Below are positions 8,313-16,505 of a stretch of 38,868 nucleotides of DNA, one piece after another. The DNA is taken from assembly GCA_023383705.1 (NCBI GenBank), contig JAHDYM010000002.1, positions 1 to 38,868 on the forward strand. Direction: 5' to 3'. Position 1 is the first letter of the stretch, and each line of letters begins with the position of its first letter. This stretch comes from Gammaproteobacteria bacterium. GTDB taxonomy: Bacteria > Pseudomonadota > Gammaproteobacteria > Steroidobacterales > GCA-2729495. The position numbers and the translations under genes are program-made. The notes under the pieces were generated by a model that was given only the letters and a program-made list of their open reading frames with translations, was not told where the DNA came from and ran no database searches.

Positions 8313-9784
8313 GGCGTGAAGACCTGATCTTTGAACAGTCGCGGCCTGGCCGGCGCGCCAGTACCCATGCCCCGGCGACAATCGCCGCCATCGACGACCT
8401 GCCGGCCTCGGTGCTCCGCGAGGCGCCGCCGCCGCTGCCCGAGGTGTCGGAGCTGCAGGTGGTACGGCATTTCACCCGCCTGTCGCAGCTCAATTTCTCG
8501 ATCGATACGCACTTCTATCCGCTGGGTTCCTGCACGATGAAGTACAACCCGCGCGTGTCGAACACCCTGGCGATGTTGCCGGGTTTCCTCGCGCGCCATC
8601 CGCTCGAGCCGGACAGTCACGCCCAGGGCGTGCTTGAATCGCTGTTCGACCTGCAGGAACTGCTGAAGGCGGCGACCGGCATGAGCGGCGTGTCGCTGAC
8701 GCCGATGGCCGGCGCACAGGGCGAGTTTGCCGGCATCGCCATGATCCGCGCCTGGCATCTTGCGCGCGGCGACACCGGGCGTACGCAGATCATCGTCCCC
8801 GATGCCGCGCACGGCACCAACCCGGCCACCGCAAGCATGTGCGGTTGCGAGGCGATCGAGATCCCGACCGGCCCGGACGGCGACGTGGACATCGATGCCC
8901 TGCGCCGGGCGGTAGGGCCGAAAACCGCCGGGATCATGCTGACCAACCCGTCGACGCTGGGCGTGTTCGAGCGTCGCATCAGCGAGATCGCCGACATCGT
9001 GCACGCCGCCGGCGGGCTGCTCTACTACGATGGCGCAAACCTCAACGCAATCCTCGGCCGGGCCTTGCCGGCGGGCATGGGCTTCGATGTCGTGCACATC
9101 AACCTGCACAAGACCTTCTCCACGCCGCATGGCGGTGGCGGACCGGGTGCCGGCGTCGTCGCGGTGAATTCGCGCCTGGAGCCGTTCCTGCCCATTCCCA
9201 TCGTCGGCAAACGCGATGGCAGCTACGTGTGGCTGAGCGAAGCCGATCGTCCGCAGAGCATCGGCCGGCTGTCCGGCTTCATGGGCAATACCGGTATCCT
9301 GCTGCGCGCCTACGTCTACATGCGCCTGCTGGGTGCGGAGGGCATGCGCCGTGTCTCGGGCTATGCAACGCTGAATGCGAACTACCTGAGCACGCGCCTG
9401 GCCGCCGCCGGCTTCACGATCGCCTATCCGCAGCGCCGGGCAAGCCACGAGTTCATCATCTCGCTGAAGGATGTGGCCCGGGATACGGGCGCCACGGCGA
9501 TGGATTTCGCCAAGGCCCTGCTCGATCGCGGTTTCCATGCCCCCACCACCTATTTCCCGCTGCTGGTTCCGGAATGCCTGCTGATCGAGCCGACCGAAAC
9601 CGAAACCCGCCAGGAGCTGGATGCCTTCGTGCAGGCACTCTGCGAGATCCGTGACCTGGCGTTCCGCGATGTCGGTGAACTCAAGCGTGCACCGCAGACC
9701 ACGCCGGTGCGGCGGCTCGACGATGTACGTGCCGCCCGGCAGCTGGACCTGGTCTGGCACAGCAGGTCCGGAACGGTCAACTGA
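8309..9784 (+). CDS. gcvPB: Glycine decarboxylase subunit 2 (P protein, C-terminal half)
   Basis: PLP-dependent subunit of glycine decarboxylase: it decarboxylates glycine and passes the aminomethyl group to GcvH. The 491-residue product contains [10 protein letters not shown] (about 73-82), [22 protein letters not shown] and the PLP site [18 protein letters not shown], with Lys268 as the predicted Schiff-base lysine. The ATG at 8309 overlaps the gcvPA stop by four bases; upstream in-frame codons fall inside gcvPA and are ignored. The length is that of a stand-alone subunit 2. Confidence 0.95.
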   Translation: MRREDLIFEQSRPGRRASTHAPATIAAIDDLPASVLREAPPPLPEVSELQVVRHFTRLSQLNFSIDTHFYPLGSCTMKYNPRVSNTLAMLPGFLARHPLEPDSHAQGVLESLFDLQELLKAATGMSGVSLTPMAGAQGEFAGIAMIRAWHLARGDTGRTQIIVPDAAHGTNPATASMCGCEAIEIPTGPDGDVDIDALRRAVGPKTAGIMLTNPSTLGVFERRISEIADIVHAAGGLLYYDGANLNAILGRALPAGMGFDVVHINLHKTFSTPHGGGGPGAGVVAVNSRLEPFLPIPIVGKRDGSYVWLSEADRPQSIGRLSGFMGNTGILLRAYVYMRLLGAEGMRRVSGYATLNANYLSTRLAAAGFTIAYPQRRASHEFIISLKDVARDTGATAMDFAKALLDRGFHAPTTYFPLLVPECLLIEPTETETRQELDAFVQALCEIRDLAFRDVGELKRAPQTTPVRRLDDVRAARQLDLVWHSRSGTVN

Positions 9785-9819
9785 TCACGCGCCGCGCGCG
9801 CATCCAGGAGAGTGAAGGT

Positions 9820-10758
9820 TTGTCAGCCCTGATCTGCGGTTCCATCGCCTATGACAACATCATGGTGTTCCAGGGGCGTTTCAAGGAACACATTCTTCCC
9901 GACCAGATACACATCCTGAACGTCGCCTTTCTCGTGCCCGAGCTGCGGCGCGAGTTCGGTGGCTGTGCCGGCAACATCGCCTACAACCTGAAGCTGCTCG
10001 GCGATGAACCGCTGGTCATGGCAACGGTGGGCGGTGACTTCGGCAGCTACCGGGCCTGGCTGGAACGCCACGGGATCGACCTGCGCCATATCCGCGAGCT
10101 GCCCGACACCCTGTGCGCGCAGGCTTATATCACCACGGATCTCGACGACAACCAGATCACGGCCTTCCATCCCGGCGCGATGAATCACGCGCATCTGAAC
10201 CAGGTTCCCGCCGGTGCGGGACTGAAGCTCGGTATGATTTCTCCCGACGGACGCGACGGGATGCTGCAGCACGCAGAGCAGTTTCATGCCGCCGGCGTGC
10301 CTTTCGTTTTTGATCCGGGCCAGGGGCTGCCGATGTTTGGCGGCGAGGAACTGCGCCGCTTCGTCGAACTGGCCACCTGGGTAGCGGTCAACGACTACGA
10401 GTCCAGGCTGCTCAGTGAACGCACGGGCTGGAGCGAGGCCGAGCTTGCCCGCCACTGCGATGCGCTCATCGTGACGCGCGGCGCGCAGGGCTCGACGATC
10501 TGGTCGAAGGGCGAGAGCATCGCGATTCCGGCGGTCAAGCCGGCGGCGGTGCTGGATCCGACCGGCTGTGGTGATGCATACCGGGCCGGCCTGCTGTTCG
10601 GCCTGTCGCGCGGCCTGCCCTGGCCTGAAACCGGTCGCGTCGCGGCCTTGCTCGGTGCGATCAAGATCGCCCACCGCGGTACCCAGAACCACCGGTTCAG
10701 CCTGGCATCGCTGGTGCAGGAATATCGTGCGGCATTCGGACATGCGCCCGGCATCTAG
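9820..10758 (+). CDS. PfkB-family carbohydrate/nucleoside kinase
   Basis: The 312-residue product is a ribokinase/PfkB-fold kinase. The N-terminal GCAGNIAYNLKLLG (about 48-61) is the substrate/lid region, and the C-terminal DPTGCGDAYRAGLLFGL (about 246-262) holds the anion hole and the catalytic aspartate of GCGD. The substrate cannot be read from sequence; similar proteobacterial proteins are often labelled adenosine-kinase-like. The start is TTG at 9820, with AGGAG at 9806-9810; no in-frame ATG fits the conserved N-terminus. Its last 17 bases overlap the HtrA-like gene. The link to glycine cleavage, if any, is only positional. Confidence 0.85.
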   Translation: MSALICGSIAYDNIMVFQGRFKEHILPDQIHILNVAFLVPELRREFGGCAGNIAYNLKLLGDEPLVMATVGGDFGSYRAWLERHGIDLRHIRELPDTLCAQAYITTDLDDNQITAFHPGAMNHAHLNQVPAGAGLKLGMISPDGRDGMLQHAEQFHAAGVPFVFDPGQGLPMFGGEELRRFVELATWVAVNDYESRLLSERTGWSEAELARHCDALIVTRGAQGSTIWSKGESIAIPAVKPAAVLDPTGCGDAYRAGLLFGLSRGLPWPETGRVAALLGAIKIAHRGTQNHRFSLASLVQEYRAAFGHAPGI

Positions 10759-13552
10759 TTGTTCGGCGCTGCTGCTCTGCCTGGCGGCGGCTTTGCCGCT
10801 TTCCGCTGCGGACAATTCCGCAGCCGGCGCCTGGCGTGAGACCATCGAGCGGATTTCACCTGCGGTTGTTTCCATCCAGGTCGATGCCACGCGCGCCTTC
10901 GACACGGAGTGGAACGAGTCCGCCCAGGCCACCGGTTTCGTGGTCGATGCAGAACGCGGCCTGATACTCACCAATCGCCACGTCGTCACGCCGGGCCCGG
11001 TTCGCGCCGTTGCCATCTTCACCAACCAGGAGGAAGTGGAGCTGACGCCGGTCTACCGCGATCCGGTGCACGATTTCGGTTTCTACCGCTACGATCCGCG
11101 GGCGCTCCGTTACATCCGGCCGGAGGCCCTGCGGCTCAAGCCAGCCGGTGCGCAGATCGGTCGCGATATCCGCGTGGTCGGCAACGATGGCGGTGAGCAG
11201 TTGTCGATCCTGTCCGGGACCATGGCCCGGCTGCGGCGCGAAGCGCCCGACTATGGGCGTGGCAAGTACAACGACTTCAATACCTTCTACCTGCAGGCGG
11301 CATCCAGCACCTCCGGCGGCTCATCCGGTTCCCCGGTCATCGATATCAATGGCGATGTCGTGGCCCTGAATGCGGGCGCCAGCAACGAGACCGCATCGAG
11401 CTTTTTCCTGCCGCTGGACCGGGTGCAGTACGCGCTGACGCTGCTGCGCGCCGGCCAGCCGGTGGCGCGCGGAACACTCGGGGCGATATTCCGCTACACC
11501 GCCTTTGACGAACTGCGTCGCCTGGGGCTGCGTGAAGCCAGCGAGGCGACGGTGCGCCGGCGCTTCCCCGATGGCATCGGCATGCTGGTGGTCAGCGAGG
11601 TGCTGGCCGGCGGCCCGGCAGCCGGAGCCCTGCAGGTGGGCGATATCCTCCTGCAGGTCGACGGGAATTACATGGCCGAGTTCGTGCCGCTGGAGGCCGC
11701 GCTGGATGCGCGCGTGGGCCAGCCGGTCGAACTGCTCATCGAGCGCGGTGGGCAGGTCATCAGGCTCAGCCTCCAGGCAGGGGACCTGCACCGCTTCAGT
11801 CCGGACGAGTACCTGCAGTTCGGCGATGCGGTGGTCAACAATCTCTCCTGGCAGCTGGCGCGCCACTTCAACCGGGGAGCCGCGGGCGTGTATGTGGCGA
11901 ACCCCGGCTTCGTGCTGGCGGCGGCGGGCATTCCGCGCGGCGCGCTGATCGTGGAGGCCGGTGGCACGGCCACGAACACCATCGACGACCTGGAAAAGGT
12001 GCTGGCGGGCCTCGCCGACCAGCAGCGTGTGGTCGTGCGCTTCATTACCGTCGATGAGCCTGGCTCGAGCCGCCTGCGCGTGGTGCGCATGGATCGTCGC
12101 TGGTTTCCGGCCGTCCGCTGCCAGCGTGATGATGCGCTTGGCGAATGGCCCTGCCGCGAGCTGCTGGCCGGACCCGCGGCGTCGCCGCCCGAAGGCGGCA
12201 CGGTGAACATGGCTCCACATCGGGACAGGCGCGTGCGCCGGATCGCGCCCTCGCTGGTGCTGGTGAATTTCGATATGCCCTATGTCGTATCCGGTGTATC
12301 CGAGCAGCATTACTACGGTACCGGTGTCGTGGTGGATGCGGAACGGGGCTACGTGGTTGTCGACCGCAACACGATTCCCGAGGCCATGGGCGATGTGCGC
12401 CTCACCTTCGGCGGCACGCTCGAGATACCGGCGCGCGTGGTTGCCGTGCATCCGCTGCACAACCTCGCACTGGTCGGCTACGACCCGGCACTGATCGGCG
12501 ATACGCCGGTGGAGCCGGTGCGTCTCGGCAGCGTGCTGCCGGATCCGGGCGATGAGCTGTGGGTAATCGGTTTGCGAGGTGGTGACAAGCTGGTCGCGCA
12601 GCCGACAAGCTTCTCCTCGCTCGAAGCGGTGAACTTCCCGCTGTCGCGCACGATGCGCTTTCGCGAGAGCAACCTGGAAACACTGGTACTGCTCAACCCG
12701 CCACGCGATATCGACGGCGTCGTGACCAACCGCAAGGGTGAGGTCGTCGCGCTTTGGTCGAGTTTTGCCTGGCAGGGTAACGGCCAGCTGCGACAGGAAA
12801 ATCGCGGCATGCCGGCTGAATATGTGGCGGAACTGCTCGAGCGTGCCCGCAGCGGCCAGCCGCTGCATTCGCTGGAGGTGGAGTGGGCACAGACCTCGCT
12901 GGCCGATGCGCGTCGCCTTGGCCTGCCGGCCGGGTGGGCGGAGCGTATTGCAGGGCACGATCCCGAGCGCCGCCGGATCCTTGGCGTTACGCGTACTGTC
13001 GCGGGTTCACCGGCCGCGGGATTGTTGCAGCCTGGCGACCTGCTGCTCGCCATAGATGGCGAGCCGGCAACGCGCTTTCGCGAGGTCGAACGACTCACGC
13101 AGAAGCCCGCGGTCCGCCTGGAGGTGCTGCGCAACAGTGAGGTGCTCGGCCTTGAAGTGGCCACGGTCCCGCTCGATGGCGCCGGTATCCGTCGCGCAGT
13201 GCTCTGGGCTGGCGCGCTGTTGCAGACGCCATACCGCGACCTGGCTGCGCAGCGTGGGGTCGAGCCGACCGGCGTCTACGTTTCCTACCACGCCTTCGGC
13301 TCGCCGGCCTCGCGCTATGGCCTGTTTGCCGGGCGGCGAATCACCGGGGTGGACGGCACGGTCATTGCCGGTCTGGATGAGTTCATTGCGGTCATCGGCG
13401 GCAAGCGCAACCGGGATTCGGTGCGTCTCACCACCGTCACCTGGAATGGCCAGGTCGAGGTATTGACGCTCAGGCTGGATGACACCTATTGGCCGTCAAG
13501 CCAGATCAGCTGGCATGACGGCCAATGGCGTCGCGAAGCGCTGCTACGGTGA
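10742..13552 (+). CDS. Double-module HtrA-like serine protease with PDZ domains (Nma111-like)
   Basis: The 936-residue exported protein has a signal peptide (about 1-23) and two protease-PDZ modules. The first protease domain (about 30-235) has a full triad: His80 in LTNRHVV, Asp111 in VHDFGFY and Ser195 in SGGSSGSPVI. A PDZ domain follows at about 275-345 and probably another near 370-450. The second protease-like domain (about 495-695) is degenerate: the His position is Asn543 (VDRNTI), the Asp position is Asn573 (LHNLAL) and the Ser loop reads NPPRDIDGVV. One or two more PDZ domains follow (about 745-810 and 840-915). This active-plus-dead tandem is the layout of fungal Nma111 rather than of DegP. 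The ATG at 10742 precedes the signal sequence and overlaps the kinase gene by 17 bases. Periplasmic quality control is the likely role. Confidence 0.82.
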   Translation: MRPASSCSALLLCLAAALPLSAADNSAAGAWRETIERISPAVVSIQVDATRAFDTEWNESAQATGFVVDAERGLILTNRHVVTPGPVRAVAIFTNQEEVELTPVYRDPVHDFGFYRYDPRALRYIRPEALRLKPAGAQIGRDIRVVGNDGGEQLSILSGTMARLRREAPDYGRGKYNDFNTFYLQAASSTSGGSSGSPVIDINGDVVALNAGASNETASSFFLPLDRVQYALTLLRAGQPVARGTLGAIFRYTAFDELRRLGLREASEATVRRRFPDGIGMLVVSEVLAGGPAAGALQVGDILLQVDGNYMAEFVPLEAALDARVGQPVELLIERGGQVIRLSLQAGDLHRFSPDEYLQFGDAVVNNLSWQLARHFNRGAAGVYVANPGFVLAAAGIPRGALIVEAGGTATNTIDDLEKVLAGLADQQRVVVRFITVDEPGSSRLRVVRMDRRWFPAVRCQRDDALGEWPCRELLAGPAASPPEGGTVNMAPHRDRRVRRIAPSLVLVNFDMPYVVSGVSEQHYYGTGVVVDAERGYVVVDRNTIPEAMGDVRLTFGGTLEIPARVVAVHPLHNLALVGYDPALIGDTPVEPVRLGSVLPDPGDELWVIGLRGGDKLVAQPTSFSSLEAVNFPLSRTMRFRESNLETLVLLNPPRDIDGVVTNRKGEVVALWSSFAWQGNGQLRQENRGMPAEYVAELLERARSGQPLHSLEVEWAQTSLADARRLGLPAGWAERIAGHDPERRRILGVTRTVAGSPAAGLLQPGDLLLAIDGEPATRFREVERLTQKPAVRLEVLRNSEVLGLEVATVPLDGAGIRRAVLWAGALLQTPYRDLAAQRGVEPTGVYVSYHAFGSPASRYGLFAGRRITGVDGTVIAGLDEFIAVIGGKRNRDSVRLTTVTWNGQVEVLTLRLDDTYWPSSQISWHDGQWRREALLR

Positions 13553-14320
13553 CGGATCCGGCTTGAGTTCGGCGAACCGGGCACGCCAGTCGGTCATCGG
13601 TGAGCCCGGGACCGTATTCAGTTCGAAGGTCCGGTTGAGGGCCTCCGGATACTTGAGGGCCTGTACGCAGACGGTGGCTACATCCGCACGGGCGATCGTG
13701 GTTTGTCCGGTGACCTTGTCGCCCTGCTCGATGACAAAGGTGTTCTTGCCAGGCTCGCCATTGCCCAGACCGCCCGGCCGGATGATCGTGTAGGGCACGC
13801 CACTGGCCCGCAGCGCATCCTCGCCCTTCAGTTTCCAGATGAGCACGTCACCGAACATCCGGTTCAGCGGATGGTCTTTCTGGGTGACGGCGCGCGAGGA
13901 AACCAGCACGAACTGTTTGACGCCGGCCGCAGAGGCAGCGTTGGCGAGATTCCTGACTCCCTGGTAATCGATGACCTCCGGTCGGGACGGGCCGTCCTTG
14001 CCCTTTGCGCCGATCGCCGAGATGACCGCATCGGCGCCCTGCATGGCAGGTGCCAGCGAGGCCGGGTCGGTGACATCGCCGGTGAAGTAGGTCACCTGTT
14101 CGCCGAGCGTGGCGCGGGCCTTGGCCGGATCCCTTACCAGTACCTGTACCTTGTAACCGTCAGCCAGCAACTGGTTGACGACCGGCGTACCCGTCCGCCC
14201 CGTGGCGCCTACAACCAGCACGGTTTTGGGTGCCGCTGACAGGCTGCTGGTGCCGGTCGAGCAGGCGCTGGCAGCCAGCAGGCAGGCGCCGATCAGTGCG
14301 CTTCTTCTGGTCAGGGACAT
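13544..14320 (-). CDS. Exported NAD(P)-binding atypical SDR protein
   Basis: The 258-residue product carries an N-terminal export signal with twin arginines (TRRSALIG, residues 4-11) and a possible lipobox ending at Cys20. A Rossmann domain follows, with VLVVGATGRTGTPVV as the nucleotide-binding loop (about 34-48). VLVRDPAKA, YFTGDVTDP, VSSRAVT and YTIIRPGGLGNGE place it with atypical SDR / NmrA-like proteins. Export through Tat would fit a folded nucleotide-binding protein, but a cofactor in the periplasm is unusual. A much longer open frame upstream is antisense to the aldo-keto reductase and is ignored. The 3' end overlaps the HtrA-like gene by 9 bases, tail to tail. Confidence 0.8.
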   Translation of the reverse strand: MSLTRRSALIGACLLAASACSTGTSSLSAAPKTVLVVGATGRTGTPVVNQLLADGYKVQVLVRDPAKARATLGEQVTYFTGDVTDPASLAPAMQGADAVISAIGAKGKDGPSRPEVIDYQGVRNLANAASAAGVKQFVLVSSRAVTQKDHPLNRMFGDVLIWKLKGEDALRASGVPYTIIRPGGLGNGEPGKNTFVIEQGDKVTGQTTIARADVATVCVQALKYPEALNRTFELNTVPGSPMTDWRARFAELKPDPSP

Positions 14321-14407
14321 GGGCAGATTCTCCTTGCTGGAATTTTCCCGAGCATACCCAAGCGCGACGGGCTGCGCGAGTCCCGCACTCGCGGGTATGA
14401 TCGGCAC

Positions 14408-15391
14408 ATGAAGCAGCGAAAACTCGGCAGTACCGGCGAGCTGGTATCGGCGATCGGCCTCGGCTGCATGGGCATGGTCGGCTGGTATGGCCAGCGCGAC
14501 GATGCGGAGGCAAGGGCTACCCTGCACCGGGCGCTGGACCTCGGCATCAACCATCTCGACACGGCTGCCGTCTACCAGGACGGGGACAACGAGCGCTTCG
14601 TCGGCGAGGCGATCCGCGGGCGGCGCAGCGAGGTATTCATCGCCACCAAGTGCGGCATCGCACGTACGCCGGACGGCAGGGTTACCGCGGACAACCGGGC
14701 TGCCACGATCCGCCGTTCCTGCGACGAGAGCCTGCAACGCCTTGGCGTCGAACAGATCGACCTGTTCTACCTGCACCGCATCGATCCCGGGGTACCGATC
14801 GAGGACTCGATGGGTGTGCTGGCCGGGCTGGTGCAGGCGGGCAAGATCCGCTTCGCCGGCATTTCGGAAGCGGGCCCGGAGACCCTGCGCCGCGCGCACC
14901 GGGTACACCCGCTGGCGGCCCTGCAGAGCGAGTTGTCGCCCTGGACACGCAATGCCTGCCGTGCATCGCTCGAGGTCTGCGCAGAACTGGGCATCGCATT
15001 TGTCGCCTACAGTCCGCTGGGGCGCGGGTTCCTGACCGGTGCCATCGGCAGTGCCGCGGATTTTGCCGCTGGTGACACGCGGCGCATGTTCCCGCGCTTC
15101 CAGCCGGAGAACTTCCGCCAAAACCTTGCTGCCGTCGAAAACCTGCGCGAACTCGCGCGCGGTATCGGTTGCACACCTGCCCAGTTGTCCCTGGCCTGGG
15201 TGCTCGGCCAGTGGCAGGGGGTTCTGCCCATTCCCGGCACGAAGAAGCGCCGCTACCTGGAAGAAAACGCTGTGGCTGCCGGGTTGCAGCTTTCGCCCGA
15301 CCAGCTGGCGGCGATCGAACGCGCGATTCCCGAGGAACTGGTGCAAGGAGAGCGCTATCCCGATGGCATGCTCGCAACCCTCAATGTCTGA
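14408..15391 (+). CDS. Aldo/keto reductase
   Basis: The 327-residue product is an NADPH-dependent aldo/keto reductase of the YajO/Tas type. The catalytic tetrad is visible as Asp51 and Tyr56 (HLDTAAVY), Lys81 (ATKCGI) and His123 (YLHRIDP). AYSPLGRGFLTG and IPGTKKRRYLEENAVA are the cofactor-binding signatures. The physiological substrate is unknown. It is divergent from the SDR gene with 87 bases between, and its stop overlaps the start of the next gene by 8 bases, so it leads a four-gene plus-strand set. Confidence 0.9.
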   Translation: MKQRKLGSTGELVSAIGLGCMGMVGWYGQRDDAEARATLHRALDLGINHLDTAAVYQDGDNERFVGEAIRGRRSEVFIATKCGIARTPDGRVTADNRAATIRRSCDESLQRLGVEQIDLFYLHRIDPGVPIEDSMGVLAGLVQAGKIRFAGISEAGPETLRRAHRVHPLAALQSELSPWTRNACRASLEVCAELGIAFVAYSPLGRGFLTGAIGSAADFAAGDTRRMFPRFQPENFRQNLAAVENLRELARGIGCTPAQLSLAWVLGQWQGVLPIPGTKKRRYLEENAVAAGLQLSPDQLAAIERAIPEELVQGERYPDGMLATLNV

Positions 15392-15935
15392 TCGCAGTCA
15401 TTCCCGCTGGTTGCATCTCGGCGCGCTGATGCTGCTGTTGCCGCTGCTGGCCGGTGGTTGCGCCCTGTTCAAGGGCAAGCTCGAGGCGCCCAAGGTCACG
15501 CTGAGCGGTATCACGCCCGAGAAGCTCGAGCGTGGCAGCCAGGTGCTGCGTTGCCGGCTGTTGCTTGAAAATCCGAACAACGAGGACCTGCGCGTGATCG
15601 GCGGCAAGGTCCGGCTCGAGATCGACGGCGTCTCCGCCGGCAAGGGTGAAACGATCGAGGGTTTCGTGTTGCCGGCCCTTGATTCCCGGGAAGTCGACCT
15701 GCGCGTCACGCTGGATCTGCTGTCGTCGCTGACCGGCGCGCTGCGCTCGCTGGGTTCCGGCAAGCCGGAGCTTGAATACACGCTGCAGGGTTACGTGGAT
15801 CTGGATGTGAAGGCGCTCGGGCGACTGCCCTTCAAGAGCAAGGGCACGATCCAGCCCGATGATCTGTTGCGGCATTTGCCGGGTTTGATACGGTCCACGC
15901 CCAAGCTGGAGAAACAGCATGACAACACTCAGTGA
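15384..15935 (+). CDS. LEA type 2 (WHy-domain) lipoprotein
   Basis: The 183-residue product has a hydrophobic signal with a lipobox (LLAGGC, cysteine at about 26), so it is probably anchored in the inner or outer membrane. The mature part contains LLLENPNNEDLRVIGGKVRLEIDG, the conserved Asn-Pro-Asn signature of LEA-2/WHy domains. These beta-sandwich domains are linked to desiccation and stress tolerance in plants and appear as lipoproteins in bacteria. The ATG at 15384 is chosen because it gives a proper signal peptide and overlaps the preceding stop by 8 bases. The function in bacteria is not established. Confidence 0.8.
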   Translation: MSDRSHSRWLHLGALMLLLPLLAGGCALFKGKLEAPKVTLSGITPEKLERGSQVLRCRLLLENPNNEDLRVIGGKVRLEIDGVSAGKGETIEGFVLPALDSREVDLRVTLDLLSSLTGALRSLGSGKPELEYTLQGYVDLDVKALGRLPFKSKGTIQPDDLLRHLPGLIRSTPKLEKQHDNTQ

Positions 15936-16488
15936 GCAGATTGCCGGCGAGCGTCGCCGCCTGAAATCCGTCCGGCAACTGCTGACCACTGCGGTGGCAC
16001 GCAAGTCGGGTGGCGATCCGTCATTCGTACCGTTCTATATTGCGCTCGGTGACTACATTGAAGCGGCGATGGGCCGCCTGCACGCCCAGGACGTGAAGAT
16101 GGGCGACATGATCCGGCGCAAGCTCGTCACCCTGGATGACAAGTCCAGGCAGGCGCTCGACGAACTGCATGAACGCCTGACCGGCAACCAGGCCCATCTG
16201 GCGGTTTTTTCTGCGGCCAGGAATGCCCTGCAGGGTGAAGGCGCTGATGCCCTGGCGCGTTTCGAGCAGGCCAGCGCTGCCTATACCGCCTACATCGTTG
16301 CCAGCATGGGTCACCACGGACTCACCACCGAGCTGGCCGCGAAACTCTTCAGCGAGGCTGACTGGGCCTGGATGGCCGGCATCACTGCGGAGGAGACCGC
16401 GCTGGAGCAGCAGCTGTATGCCCGGGTGCATGACTTGCTGCCGGGCGCGCTGGCGGACCTGCAGCCCGCCGCCGTCGGACCTGCCTGA
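15919..16488 (+). CDS. Uncharacterised helical protein
   Basis: I do not recognise this 189-residue protein with certainty. It is predicted to be almost all helix, without a signal peptide or membrane segment. Histidines occur in RLHAQDVK, HERL, NQAHLAVF, MGHHGLTTEL and ARVHDLL, a spacing that faintly recalls hemerythrin-like four-helix bundles, but the defining H-HxxxE pattern is not clear. It overlaps the LEA-2 gene by 17 bases and is followed after 17 bases by the bactofilin-like gene, so it is probably co-expressed with both. Codon and base use resemble the neighbours. Confidence 0.65.
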   Translation: MTTLSEQIAGERRRLKSVRQLLTTAVARKSGGDPSFVPFYIALGDYIEAAMGRLHAQDVKMGDMIRRKLVTLDDKSRQALDELHERLTGNQAHLAVFSAARNALQGEGADALARFEQASAAYTAYIVASMGHHGLTTELAAKLFSEADWAWMAGITAEETALEQQLYARVHDLLPGALADLQPAAVGPA

Positions 16489-16505
16489 AGCGAGGCCCTG
16501 GCCCG

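Noticed and set aside
13544..15346. A 600-codon minus-strand open frame that would add about 340 residues before the SDR protein
   Set aside because: The extra part is antisense to the well-supported aldo/keto reductase, and a proper export signal begins at ATG 14320.
15919..16488. Hemerythrin-like oxygen-binding protein
   Set aside because: Several histidines are present, but I cannot place the conserved HxxxE and paired histidine ligands, so it is left unassigned.
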